From: Hypsibius dujardini
Lineage: Eukaryota; Tardigrada; Eutardigrada; Parachela; Hypsibiidae
Direction of reading: 5' to 3'
Assembly: GCA_001579985.1 (NCBI GenBank)
Contig: LRSR01004746.1
Span: 7,154 to 48,641, forward strand
Length of the DNA: 41,488 nt
Positions 1-10,128 of this stretch are shown here, one piece after another. The translations under genes and the position numbers were made by a program. Position 1 is the stretch's first letter; each line of letters begins with the position of its first letter. The notes beneath the pieces were generated by a model. It saw only the letters and a list, made by a program, of their open reading frames with translations, was not told where the DNA came from and searched no databases.

Positions 1-119
1 GGCTTGTTCGCGGGCTGCGGTGCGGGCCGCGGTTTCCATCTTCGCGGTTGCGGTTTAACTTTTCAAATCCGCCGCAAACCGCACTTGCCGTTTTTCTGTT
101 ACCATAAATAGATAGTAGA

Positions 120-240
120 GAGTTTTCGCAAACGGTATATCTTATGGTATAGCGGTACAGTATAGAAAACTCTCTCTGACCCCAGTTCATTTTTCTATAC
201 TGTACGGCTATACCGTGAGATATACCGTTTGCGAAAACTC
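120..240. repeat. Long hairpin with 50-bp arms
   Basis: Bases 120-169 and 191-240 are reverse complements with about three mismatches, around a 21-base loop. Both arms contain TTTTCGCAAACGGTATAT or its complement. This is probably a palindromic MITE or a foldback element nested in the GC-rich element. Confidence 0.8.
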
Positions 241-606
241 TATTAGAGAGGTTGAAGCAACGCGCGTAAGAGTCAGCGTAAGGAAATCGACCAATTGAAA
301 TCGTGCGCGGGCGTGGCTAAACTACCTCTTACGCCGCATGCGTTACCCCCGTCGTAAGGAGCAGTGGGCTTTACGTGGCGACGTAAGTACGGCCTAAGGA
401 CAATGCAGTATACTTAACCCAGGTCAATTTACTGGAATTTGACTCAAAATTCTAAGCAACAGTAGCAACTAGCCACCTGGGTTGTAGAAAACGATGAACT
501 CGACTGAAATAGAAATTTAGAGGCCGGTTTTTGTCGCGCATGCCACCGTTCGATTAACTAAACTTTTCGCCCGTTAAAAGACCATTCGCGTACGGCAATA
601 GAAGTA

Positions 607-779
607 GGGATGGCATCAAATGACGAACATCTACAGTTTGATTTGATTTGATTTGATTTTGAAGTCAAGTGATCATTTGATTTCTTATCACTTCTTTTTC
701 CTATGAAACATGATTTGATTGAATTTGATTTGAATTGAATTTGAATTTGACATTTGACATGGACATTTGATGCCATCCC
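607..779. mobile_element. TA-flanked MITE, 173 bp, Tc1/mariner-like
   Basis: The 16-bp terminal inverted repeat GGGATGGCATCAAATG (607-622) is matched perfectly at 764-779, and TA sits immediately outside each end (605-606 and 780-781). The interior is built from variants of TTGATTTGA. A TA target duplication with short perfect inverted ends is characteristic of Tc1/mariner-derived MITEs. It has no coding capacity. Confidence 0.85.
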
Positions 780-1272
780 TAAGCAGAAGGGATAGCGCTG
801 GTATTTCCCAAAAACGACTCAGAATTCAAGGAGAGCATTGCTTAAGGTTACGTTACTTTAACGCTACGCCGACCACTTTAACCTGTCCTCCGTAGAGCAA
901 GCGTACACTTTTCATACGCTACTCTTACGTCGAAAATGTTTCAACCTCTTTATTGCAATCAATCAATTCTCAAATATCGCACAGAGGCAGGCGCAATAGA
1001 GCCATCTGATTTGTTTACGTATTGAAAATACGTACATGACGTATAAATACGTACGTATGTACGATTTGTTTACGTATTGAAAATTCTATTAGGTTCTAAA
1101 ATTTTAATGGGTTCTAAAATTGGCGGTGCGGTTTGCGGTTTGAGAGTGCCAGCCCGCGGGCTGCGGCGGTGCGGTTTTATGGGTTGCCTGCGGTGCGGTG
1201 CGGGCCGCGGTTTAGAAAATAGGTTGCGGTGCGGGCTGCGGTTCAATTTTTTCTAACCGCGCAGGGCTCTAG

Positions 1273-2218
1273 TACAGAGAGAGCGGTCTGTCAAGTATAT
1301 TCATTTATCCATTTGATTTTTTTTCATCTACGGTGAATTTACCCATATTTAATCGCCTATTGGCTCATGTCAAAACAAGGCTGTAAGCTAGGGTGTTTTA
1401 AACCGAATGGTTCACAATCAGAAAAGATTGATTGACTCAAGAGATTGTGCTAGAGGCGGGGTGAAATCTACGTGGGGAAGGAATATACTATGCTGGAGGC
1501 CCTTGATAATTCGAGTTTTACTCTCTGCTTGTTTAGGTGCGAGATGTTTCTGGGTTCACCGCTCAAGAAACTGTAGTTTCACCATGCCCTCAGCCCACTA
1601 TAAGTGGGCAGCCGCATGGTTCATTACTAGAAAAGACCAAGTATTGCATTGCCTAGCATCAACTGCTGTGGCCTATGGGTATGATACCCCTCTTTCAGTG
1701 CGAAAATGGCCGGTTCGATCCTGGGCGATAGCGAGCTTTTGTCTTTTCTGCAGTATCGCCACAGTACAGGAAGGTCGCTATCAACCTTATAAATCACTGC
1801 TACTCCATCGCGGCTTGATTGAATGCAAGTAACTCTCCACTTTCGTCCACTATATAATATCGGTATATATAATACCGCATAATAAAATGTATTTGATTAC
1901 AATAAAATAACTTTTGGTATTTCATAATTTAAAATTAATTTAAAAAACAGTACTGTGTTAGCAGTATTGAATGGTAATTAATAATAAATAATTTCAAACG
2001 CACTTCATTTGAAAACTTTTTCATTGATCAAGCAAAAATTTTTTTTGCAGTTAGAAGACCTCAAAGATCTGATGCGGCTAAGAGTCTCGTGTTGATCTTA
2101 CCCAAGAACCAAACCCAACTGATGACGGGGTACTTGCTAAAATTGATAAAACTAACGATATTCAAATCCGACTGCACTGATCCCCTTTGTTAGTTTCGGA
2201 AAGACTAACTATCTTAAA
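1273..2218. other. No supported gene
   Basis: An open frame at 1407-1832 has no recognisable domain, and I do not accept it as a gene. The word GGTTCGATCC at about 1708-1717 matches a pol III B-box core, but I could not fold a tRNA around it. Bases 1850-2050 are AT-rich with no gene signal. Confidence 0.5.
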
Positions 2219-2455
2219 TTGTTATTATCGGTGTTCTTTTTATTACGTTTGGATCTACGAGAAACTGGTTCTCGCTCTGCCCTTCGGTTTGACCTTCATG
2301 CTCCAGTCGACCAACTCAACACCATCGGTCACGCAAGCAATCCACAATCTGTATCGACACTAATTGTCAAACCCGGCGAGCCAGTACCTTGTTCAACCAG
2401 TCAAACAGCTTCCAGTGAATTTTTTGCCGGTCTAGCGGAGCCAACGACAGCGAGT

Positions 2456-2805
2456 TGGAAGTACGGAACGAAAGTCTGCAGCGTAGCCCCATGCAATGTG
2501 CGTAATGGAGAAGACGTCACCATGTTTCGCTTTCCTGAGTCCCAAAGAATGAGACGGCAATGGAACGCAAACATGAAACGCAGAACCAAATCCGGCGCAA
2601 AATGGAAAAGCTCGACGCACAACCAAATTTCTACGCGACATTTCCCGTTGCTGCTCTGCGTCAAATTAAAGGCTACACCGAGCTTATCGACAAAGAGAAT
2701 ATTCTACCAACCCTGTATCTTCTAGAGCAGCAGTCTGTACGTCTCGCAATCTTCTCGCCTGATTACGGACCCGGTGCAGTTCAACGAAACCAGCCAGAAA
2801 TCTGA
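2456..2805 (+). pseudogene. THAP-type zinc-finger domain, frameshifted
   Basis: THAP domains are about 90-residue C2CH zinc-dependent DNA-binding modules, found in cellular factors and P-element-type transposases. In frame from 2219, the protein reads KVCSVAPC, then an FRFPES block, then RRQWNANMKR. This matches the THAP start C-x(2-4)-C, the F.FP motif and the conserved Trp. The expected C-x2-H-F appears as STRHF (about 2629-2643), with Ser in place of the Cys ligand. The domain's closing block fits the next frame better: KENILPTLYL (about 2692-2721), like the KENAVPT-type ending. The domain is therefore split over two frames and has lost a zinc ligand. The frame before the first Cys has no ATG, so the start is not defined. 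The identification rests on motif order only. Confidence 0.55.
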
Positions 2806-3639
2806 AATATTTTCGTTCAAATCAATTTGTGCCAAATTTATATACGCATGTCCCATTACTTCGTCCCGTAAAAGCCACGAGTATCTCGTTCCTTTAATCC
2901 AGGCTCTGCCCTCATGCATTACCTGGACTTGTCCGTGCAGCCCCAAACTAAAAGAAAAAAGTTGTGGTACTGAAACAATGGACAAGCCGGAACTTTCCAT
3001 GACCACCTGCGGCAATGGCGTAACAGATTTAGTTCTTGTTTGGTAAAATTTGGGGAGTATAAGAACAACTGCATTTTTAAGTTTTCAGTGGTTAAGGATA
3101 GTGCAGATATACAGCATGAAATAGCATGCACTGAATGAAGTTGGCATAGATGTCATTAACAACAGAAACAACAGAGACGGGCTACCTGGCATGAATGGCA
3201 TACTCGGCATAACCAGCATAAACAGCATATCTGGAGTGTAATGACCAGGAAACCCACCAACGCAAAATCAAGCAATCTACTCATTAAAAATATGAGCATG
3301 CGGTTATATATATGTATATGTACAATAATTTTTGAAAAATCATCGTTGCAGATTTTATGCGAAAGTTATGGTATGCGAAGGTATGCGAAAGTTTTGAATA
3401 TCGGCGGAATAATCAGCCATTATTTGAAAATTACGATCGAATCAAATATACCCTAAGTTCGGCCAGGATTGTGGAGTTTTTGGTTTCATATTGAACGTCT
3501 TTCAAGAGACCGAATTTGGCATAGACGAGGCAATAAGTCGTGTAGGGTACAAGAAACTTCACAAAACCTGATCGGACTGTCAATGGAGATGGCCGGTCCG
3601 ACAAGATTGACTTCTTACAGACCACGACAGCAAGGAAAC
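2806..3639. other. No supported gene
   Basis: Open frames exist on both strands at 2722-3046, but none shows a domain or a consistent exon structure. Bases 3170-3240 contain loosely repeated GGCATA/CAGCATA words. The rest is AT-rich with no clear signal. Confidence 0.4.
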
Positions 3640-3905
3640 AAATGATCAAAAAGAAAATAAGAGCAAAGGAACAACGGAATGTAGAGGCGAAAAGGGCAAA
3701 AAAATGGAGAAAGAAAGTAACAAATAGAAGAGGAACAAAATAACAAGGAAAAAAAGAACAAAGGGAGAAAGGAACCAAAGTACAAAGGAGAAGATGAACA
3801 AATAACAGAGGCACACGAAAGTAAGAAACAGGGGGCAAAGGAACTGAGGAACAAAGGAACAATCGACAAGAAGAACAGGAAGGAACAAAGTTCTAACGAA
3901 CAAGA
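3640..3905. repeat. A/G-rich simple-sequence tract
   Basis: This is a purine-rich stretch dominated by GGAACAAAG-like words. It creates several spurious Leu/Phe/Ser/Cys-rich frames on the minus strand, which I do not treat as genes. Confidence 0.85.
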
Positions 3906-3906
3906 A

Positions 3907-4160
3907 TAAATCTGAAATTCGCCTCAAGGTTGAGGGAGATCTGAAATTTGGTCCATGGGATACAACTATAACAGTGTTGGTCCTTCGGTTTTTTTCGAAA
4001 CAACTTCTGATTCAACAACCTCAATCACAACTTTAAAAGTGATTCAGATAGCTATTGAAATGGGCTTTCTAGTGCAAAAAATATTTTATCGATAGCACAC
4101 ACACACTTCCGGCGAGGGCCTGCGAAGACCAGTGCCAAAAGCTTTCCCGCACCCGGAATG
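3907..4160 (+). repeat. Dispersed repeat copy A (about 250 bp)
   Basis: The reverse complement of this segment is recognisable at 17580-17834. Shared landmarks in order are a GAGGGAGATCT block, a run ending TTTCGAAACAACTTCTGAT, an (AC)n tract near 4098 and a terminal block GTGCCAAAAGC..CCCGCACCCGG. Only the last 30 bases or so recur at about 18520-18545. There are no coding features. This is probably a non-autonomous transposon family. Confidence 0.8.
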
Positions 4161-4329
4161 ATTATTTTTTTCGAAGTCTTCAGCAACAGCAACTCCCGAC
4201 AAGGCATCCTTCACGCGTCAATCAGAGAATTTGAGGTAAGATCCCATCAAATCCCATACACATTAAACAATCGTGACATTCAAAATAACTGTACTATTTA
4301 TTTTGGTTTTTTTATACATGTTACTTTAG

Positions 4330-4672
4330 AATTTAGTATATCTTCTGGATGGTCCAAATCTTTATGCTGTTTATGGCCTCGGTTGCTTTGCTACTTCTGG
4401 TAAGCGAACCAACCTTGAAAACAAATTGGCACCACAGGATGCGAGGTCAACAGCGAAGGTGAATCCTGTTGGCGCTACTGCAGTGGAAATTCCGGATCAT
4501 GGTGATGCCAGATCGCTTCCAAGTTTAGTGTTTTATAGGAATAAGGGACCGTTCGGATAAGTATGTTTTTTGCAGGTGTTATACTGGGTACCAAACCGGC
4601 TGCTCACTTAGCGGAATCAATGTCTGCAACTGGCAATTGTACAACCTCAACGTGCGCCAACCTCAAAAGTAA
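4330..4672 (+). CDS. Small cysteine-rich protein in short exons (candidate secreted peptide)
   Basis: Three short exons are joined by consistent GT-AG sites. The last two are firm: one ending at 4501 (donor GTGATG) and 4576-4672 (after TTTTTTGCAG) ending in TAA. There are two phase-consistent choices for the beginning. Model 1: 4330-4399 plus 4438-4501, seven Cys with spacings 5-8-3-7-7-7, and possibly an upstream exon 4158-4235. Model 2: start ATG at 4349, exon to 4399, then from 4446, about 67 residues. In model 2 the first 17 residues are strongly hydrophobic, as in a signal peptide, followed by five Cys including C-x3-C. Introns would be 38 or 46 and 74 bases, which is very short. I recognise no family. 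The upstream candidate exon starts exactly where repeat copy A ends, so it is doubtful. Function is unknown; a defence or structural peptide would be speculation. Confidence 0.5.
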
Positions 4673-5388
4673 TTCATGCACTGCATAAGCAACGCCTGAT
4701 TCCGTCGTAACATTTTGCTGCCGATGTACGAGGCGTTAGGCCCATTTTTGCCACCTATTATTAAGTCCTATTCCTCGCCACTGGCATTGTCCATCACAAT
4801 AAAACTCGCTTAGCAATTTAAAGCAGGTTTTCTCGAGTGTCCTATCCCAAATTACGAAAACTTCTAACTTGGGGGTATGCCTAAAAGGTAGAAGAAGATT
4901 GAAGATGGAAGATAGAAGATGGAAGATAGAAGATGGAAGATGAAAAATGGAAAATAGACCAGTGACCAGTGACAAGTGGTCAGGACCGTCTTCAAGTCAC
5001 CTTTTTAATAGCATAATACTAAATAAAAAGTTAACTACCTAACAGTGCGTCCGAAATGGGTAGGCCTAAAAGGGGGAAGACGGAAGGTAGGCAATGCCAG
5101 TGACCAATTGTCAGAGTAATTTAAAAACGCGACTGCATTGTAGTGTATCGATTCTGCACTTGTTTTTAGTTCATACTGGGTAATCAGGATGGGGAATTAA
5201 TAGGCACACAAGAGACAAACTAGACCAATTGTGGAAACTACAAGAATAATAACTTTGCTTGGTGTTAGTAGGAGGTGAAACTATTGGCCCAGTAAACATG
5301 CAAACCGCTTTAAATTCGACCGACTTTCGCATTGCGGGATACATTAAATTTAGTGACAAAGTACCGTAAATAATACGGAGCCAACTTG
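4673..5388. other. No supported gene; GAAGAT minisatellite
   Basis: Bases about 4890-4954 are a short tandem array of GGAAGATAGAAGAT-type units. Bases 5050-5105 partly repeat the sequence around that array (GCCTAAAAGG, CAGTGACCA), suggesting a small local duplication. I see no convincing exon. Confidence 0.5.
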
Positions 5389-5615
5389 TTAAGTCAGAAA
5401 ATATTGTCTCGGTTTGATGGCCACCCCAGGGAGTAAGATGTCAATGATGTCTGATGATAGTTTGTAAAAACGAGAGAAGCCTTGCTGTTCAATCACCTGA
5501 ATGAATATGGTAAAGTTATCATTTTGCTTGTTCGCGCGGACGCAAAACTGATACATCTGAAAAGCGCGATACGTGCGCCTCACAAATTCACCCACTGGCT
5601 GAGTTGAACAATTCC
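5389..5615 (-). CDS. Terminal coding exon of an unrecognised gene
   Basis: On the minus strand a TTTTTTATTAG acceptor ends at 5616. From 5615 the frame is open for about 75 codons to a stop at 5389. The encoded text has a normal composition (for example EFVRRTYRAFQ, FTIFIQVIEQQGFSRFYKL). The same frame stays open upstream to 5697, but without an ATG near a plausible boundary. It may be the last exon of the gene whose exon lies at 5953-6210, with 5616-5952 (no other feature seen) as intron. Phase matching would need a donor inside that exon, which I could not fix. I recognise no domain. Confidence 0.35.
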
Positions 5616-5952
5616 CTAATAAAAAATTTTTAACCTTTGTCCGACCAGACTTACTCCCACATATATTCCCGGACAAAACCGTGTCCTTCTCACACAAATA
5701 AAGTCAGAAGTAGGTTTATTTGTAACAAGTGACAAAAGCAGAACATTTTTTGTCCTTCGTAAGACCGTATGTAATAAGTTTTGTCCTTTACGGACTTTAA
5801 TTTGTGACCACGGAACAAAATTTGTGTGGGCACTAAAAGACGAGCGGACAATGTGTGAGCGGACTGTTTTATTTTCTCTGTTCAGCATTTAACAACATCT
5901 CTGATGATACAACTGCTTTAATGAGAGGTCAATTTGAGCAGACGTTGCATGT

Positions 5953-6210
5953 CTAAGTCGGGCGGAATCGATTAGATGGCGGACTGACTAGCAGGTCGCC
6001 GTTCTCAAAGTCCCGCAGAATAACCAGCTGCTTAATAACATCAGCAGTACGCATTGTCACAAAATCATCCCTTTTTGAGAGTAAATATACATGTGGAACG
6101 GAAACTTTGCTGGTACCGACATGCAGGGGCGAGGCACACGTTTGAACCAGACGAACACCACTAGCAAATGTCTCCAGGACTTGAGAACCGTTGAAATTGA
6201 TAACAGCAAT
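5953..6210 (-). CDS. Partial coding exon abutting the inverted-repeat junction
   Basis: Reading the minus strand from 6210, an 86-codon frame (including the stop) runs to a TAG at 5953-5955. It has no ATG at its start. The text looks protein-like throughout, with segments such as INFNGSQVLETFASGVRL and ADVIKQLVILRDFENG. The frame is closed immediately upstream by TAG, which is also a possible AG splice acceptor (CTAAGTAG). That acceptor lies inside the left repeat arm, whose edge is at 6208. So either the exon uses a splice site supplied by the repeat, or the repeat junction has truncated the gene. I recognise no domain. Confidence 0.4.
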   Translation of the reverse strand: MAVINFNGSQVLETFASGVRLVQTCASPLHVGTSKVSVPHVYLLSKRDDFVTMRTADVIKQLVILRDFENGDLLVSPPSNRFRPT

Positions 6211-6254
6211 CTACTTAGTAAAAATCACTGATCCTAACGGACTTGAGGCAACGT

Positions 6255-6440
6255 CTATTTGTCTGTTTGTCTGTTTGTCTTTCTGTATGTCTCTCCGTCT
6301 CTCTGTCTGTTTGTTTGTTTATCTGTCCGTCTGCCTCTCTGCCTGCCTCTCTGTCTGTTTGTCTATGTGTTTGCATGTCTGTCTGTATGTCTGTCTGTTT
6401 GTTTGTCTGCATGTATGGCTGTCTGTCTGTCTGAAACCGA
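6255..6440. repeat. (TCTG)n microsatellite
   Basis: Imperfect TCTG/TTTG repeats that give Cys-Leu-Ser-Val-rich pseudo-proteins in all plus frames. The tract is mirrored at 31143-31340 with several substitutions. Confidence 0.95.
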
Positions 6441-8418
6441 GACCGCTGTTATACCAGACATACTGGTTGTACCATAGGTATAGCAAGATTGTCTACAATC
6501 GCACAGTTAACCGTTCGAGTTTAAAGAAAAAAAAATTCATTTATTCATTTATTTATTAATTACGTGGTTCTCTCGTAGAGAGTCAGAGTAAAACCACGTT
6601 GTATTATAGCGATGAGAAAGGAGAGTAACTGCGGTAAAAGCAAAGCTTCATCCCTCAAAATTGAAATTCGAAAAAATTAGATTTGACTACCAAATCCAAT
6701 TTGAATTCGAATTTAAGTTCAGGATATATCAAATTCCGTGATAGAAAAAGTATAATATATTCCATGATATACCAAGATTAGGCGAGCCAGAGGCGGGCAT
6801 AAGCTTGTAATTTTAACGTGTTTCAAAATAATTTAGGCAATTTTAAGTTTGAATTAAAACGGTCACTGGAGTTAAGTTGAGAATACCATTGTGACGTTCT
6901 TACAGAAAAATAGAATACATGGTTTACCTTTTCGAGTTTAAAACAATCTCTATTAACAAAATAAAATGAAATTATTCCGTTAAAATCTGTCGTAAAGAAA
7001 CTCCGAAATCAAAAGGGCAAAAAAGCAAGTGTTTAGCGGTTAGACGCAGAAAAGCATGTGAGAGCTCCATACTACGCAGTAGTAGATCATGCATTTTACA
7101 GTGCTCAACGAATGTGTTGTTAATCAAGCTCGTTAAACTAAAACTAAATATTTTTTATCTTGCCAAATACAAATTACACTTGCTCCTATCCTCATCACTG
7201 TGAAGATTGACATCATTGACACTAGCTATTGACGCTAACTTCGATCGTCTTTCAAAAAAAATTACTTTGGCCATTAAAGATTACTCATGAACTGCCAATT
7301 TCGAAAGTCTGAAAAATATTGCTGCTAGTGGGAGAAATGTTTCAGTAATGACCGTCACAGGAGTGATTCCTTTTGGAATCACCTCAAATCGTACTCTTCC
7401 CGATGACATTTTTGAAAACAGTTTTTTAATTTATGTAGCCTGAACATTTATAAGATCAAACGTTTTGGTCTCATTGGTATCGGTTAAGAATTGACTAAAC
7501 GAGCCCAGTTCGACAAAAAAGTGATCTTAATTAAACGCACACGCCCCCAGAGAGTTAAAAATTGAAGATGTAAAAGAGGTCCAATATCCAGGCGACCTAT
7601 AAAGGTGCTGTAAATTTTCAGACAAAATCAGTTTTGTATCTGAATTGAAGCTTCGCTGTGCCAGAAAAACTGTCTATTAACGATGTCAGCATGATATAAC
7701 GCGATACGAGCTCAAGACCTACCGAAAAAACTGACAAAACAGCCTGTCTGTCCATCTGTCTGTTTACTTGCCTCTTGAAGCTGGAACGACCTAGGTTATA
7801 AATATTTTGAGAAAACCAATTTGATAGCCCTTCACATTTATTTAATGACTAGGTTCTCCCACACTCTTTTCTTTGTTTCTTTGTTTGATAAACAATGCCC
7901 CTTCCTTCCACACCTTCCCTTCCCATCCCAGGAAAAGGTAAATTACGCACCTGCTCGAGCTAACAACATTTTATTTTCACCGCGTATGTGTCGTAATGTC
8001 GTTTTTGTAGTATTGGTTCATTTGACGGAGTAAAGGCCTCGTCATGCTGACCAGAGCTCGGCTGCCCAAGTTATGATCAGAAGTTTGTACCAACTGATCT
8101 TGATTGATACGCAGTTGCTAAATTAATGATTTATTAGCCGGAGTTCAATGAAAACTGATGGAAAGCTTAGGAACATGGATGGAAATTATGTAACCTTTAA
8201 TCGAAGCTTGAAAAAATGCGTTTCCAGTTTAATTGGGCAGCAACTTATGAACTGGAAAAAGAATGCTCAGCAACGAGTATTGAGAGTAAGATGTGGGAAA
8301 TAGCTATGTCTTAAATGAACGCCTCAAATCAAAAAATGGTGTCCGAGGTTTGTAAAATAGCAATTAGGCAAAGCATCGTGTGTGACTGTTAACTCCCTCA
8401 CAGCCCAGCTATCGTTGT
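6441..8418. other. Non-coding part of the left arm, 3' of the gene
   Basis: No convincing exon on either strand. An open frame at 7821-8033 is duplicated at 29550-29762 simply because the arms match. A small TCTG tract sits at 7742-7770. Part of this region may be 3' untranslated sequence of the minus-strand gene at 8419-10128. Confidence 0.5.
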
Positions 8419-10128
8419 TTATGCTGTAGAATCATCAAGTGTTTGCGGAAAAAGATGCAGAGATAATAACATCTTCAAAAGGTGCTGGTCCTCCGGATTG
8501 CCACGGGGCGATCCGGACGAGGGTGTGTCTCTCGACAGGATCGCATGTGGTGAGGCGGGCAAACTGGGAGATGAGCCCATTCCGGAGTCGAAACTTTCGC
8601 GCCACCTGGACTCTACAATCGCGACGGCGGCAGCATGGTCCAATTCGGCTGAAACATAGGCACTGTCACATTCCTCGAGCTCTATGCCGTGATCTGCCTG
8701 GCCAGTCACGGTTGTCAAGTTGGAATGATTCGGTGATTGGTCCAGCCGGAGAAAGTGCCTCTCCGGGGCCGCGGCACCCGACGAAACAGCCTGTGGATTT
8801 CTCTCAAAGTCCGACGGACCGTCGTCCCGGAAATGTGAATTTGCCGGTAGAACCAGCAAAGCACCCTGGCCGCCGTTCTTCAGAAACAACAGCGGAGACT
8901 GCAGCTCCAGGTTGTCGGTGCTGCTGGCATAACTCAAGTCGCCACACTGCACACCAAGGGCGTAGACAAAGCCTAGGCCGGGGTCCGTCATTCGACCGGT
9001 CAACCGATAAATGTCCCCCGGCCGGTTGGAGCTGCAGACGTGACGCAGCACCTCATCCTTGGCCCAAAGTTCCCGGAGTCTATGGTTGACCTTTAACACG
9101 GAGACCTGCTGCAGAGCTTCAACTGGTTTGGTCCAGAAAATCAGTACTCTCAGCGAACTTGTCGCTGCCGAACGTGCAATTCTGCAGAGAACGTAGCCAT
9201 TCCCGCCCACCCCGCGGGAAATACTCTTGATTTCGCGCACCATTCCGTCAGCTGGCTTCTCCAGTTCTTGGCACCAGAGAATGGAGCGGTAGTTTGAGTC
9301 CATGACAAGCTCGGGTTCCGCCGCCCCCGCCGACACGATGATCGACCAGGTAAAGGCTGGAAAGGCCCTCTGAAGGGTTTTCCTGACGAGGCCGGCAAGT
9401 GTGCCTGTTGTGAAAAATTGGTCAGCGTCTTTCAGCACACAGCTCAAAACCTCTTTTAAGGCACTGTGGGGACTGGTCGTTGTTGGGAAAACAAACGCCA
9501 TCTCCAGCAGTTGCACAGTTCGACCCATCACCCGCTCGCAGTTTCTAACCTGCGCTTCCACGCGATCCAATATCTTTCTACAGGCTTTAAGTTGACTGCA
9601 GTTTGTGACACCTTGCGTTTGATGGTACATATCGGCACATCGTAGAAAAGCTGCCGTCCCCAAGCTCGCACTCACAAAGCCGCTCCATTCTTTAAAGTCG
9701 TCCAAACTCACATTGAGGTGTAAGTCTTTTGCTGTCTGGATATCCTCCTCCGATGGGCAGAGGCTTATCACTGTCTGTACCAGTTGGCTGAAGACCGCAT
9801 TCAGCTCTGCTCCTTTGATCGGGGCAGGAGAAGTCATGGGCACATTGGTCAAAAAGTTGCAGTAAGCTGTTTTTGCAGCGGCAATCATTTTGACATCTGA
9901 TTCGCCAATTTTGGTGAAACCTGTAGCGGGTAGACTCGGATTTCGGAGCGAAGCAGCTTGTGCTAACATGGTATTTATCAGTTCAGATTTTCTAAAGGAT
10001 GGAGTTTCCAAATTCATCCATGTCATCGCTGTAGAAAACCATTTTTCATTGTTGATCTCCTCACTCGACAGGCCTGCTCCTCGCAGCGAATAAATCAGAT
10101 TCACCGTTTCCAATACGAATTCGTACAT
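8419..10128 (-). CDS. 569-residue protein of unknown family, arm copy 1
   Basis: A single open frame of 569 codons from ATG at 10126-10128, with no intron, and clearly more GC-rich than its surroundings. The protein is identical to the copy at 27455-29164. It is homologous to the divergently transcribed neighbour at 10504-12256. Shared blocks are FPAFTWSIIV (about residues 256-265; neighbour FPAFHWSVVV) and G-GYVLCRIARS (about 310-320; neighbour GIYGVISCCRIWS) followed by LRVLIFWTKPV. A helical region around 160-210 (FLRCADMYHQ) also aligns. Residues from about 460 are rich in Ser, Pro and Gly and look disordered. There is no signal peptide or clear membrane segment, so it is probably intracellular. 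I recognise no catalytic motif. It could be a lineage-specific cellular protein or an old captured element protein. Confidence 0.85.
   Translation of the reverse strand: MYEFVLETVNLIYSLRGAGLSSEEINNEKWFSTAMTWMNLETPSFRKSELINTMLAQAASLRNPSLPATGFTKIGESDVKMIAAAKTAYCNFLTNVPMTSPAPIKGAELNAVFSQLVQTVISLCPSEEDIQTAKDLHLNVSLDDFKEWSGFVSASLGTAAFLRCADMYHQTQGVTNCSQLKACRKILDRVEAQVRNCERVMGRTVQLLEMAFVFPTTTSPHSALKEVLSCVLKDADQFFTTGTLAGLVRKTLQRAFPAFTWSIIVSAGAAEPELVMDSNYRSILWCQELEKPADGMVREIKSISRGVGGNGYVLCRIARSAATSSLRVLIFWTKPVEALQQVSVLKVNHRLRELWAKDEVLRHVCSSNRPGDIYRLTGRMTDPGLGFVYALGVQCGDLSYASSTDNLELQSPLLFLKNGGQGALLVLPANSHFRDDGPSDFERNPQAVSSGAAAPERHFLRLDQSPNHSNLTTVTGQADHGIELEECDSAYVSAELDHAAAVAIVESRWRESFDSGMGSSPSLPASPHAILSRDTPSSGSPRGNPEDQHLLKMLLSLHLFPQTLDDSTA

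Larger units (their letters stand above)
1..1272 (-). mobile_element. Probable hAT-like DNA transposon, partial, with GC-rich subterminal repeats
   Basis: Clusters of GCGGTGCGGGC-type words occupy 1-90 and 1118-1260, in an otherwise AT-rich region. Read on the minus strand from 1272, the sequence begins TAGAGCCCTGCGCGGTT and runs straight into repeated CCGCACCGCA words. This fits hAT ends, which typically start T/C-A-G-x-G and carry subterminal repeats bound by the transposase. The other end would lie left of the window. No transposase frame is visible between the two clusters, so this would be a non-autonomous copy; the interior holds only the hairpin at 120-240 and the MITE at 607-779. The 8-bp target duplication cannot be tested here. 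It could also be a generic GC-rich satellite. Confidence 0.35.

Noticed and set aside
1640-1760. Possible tRNA or SINE around GGTTCGATCC
   Set aside because: The B-box core fits, but no A-box at proper spacing and no cloverleaf could be drawn.
2722-3015. 97-residue minus frame opposite a 90-residue plus frame
   Set aside because: Neither shows a domain or splice signals that would extend it; the overlap suggests chance.
3431-3927. Ser/Phe/Leu-rich minus-strand frames that look membrane-like
   Set aside because: They lie on a purine-rich simple repeat; hydrophobicity follows from the complementary T/C composition.
6191-6559. Cys/Leu/Val-rich frames over the TCTG tract (and the mirror at 31062-31460)
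   Set aside because: Explained entirely by the tetranucleotide repeat, which is open in several frames at once.
8439-9089. 216-residue frame antisense to the 569-residue gene
   Set aside because: A shadow of a GC-rich coding frame; present in both arms only because the arms are identical, and without a domain.
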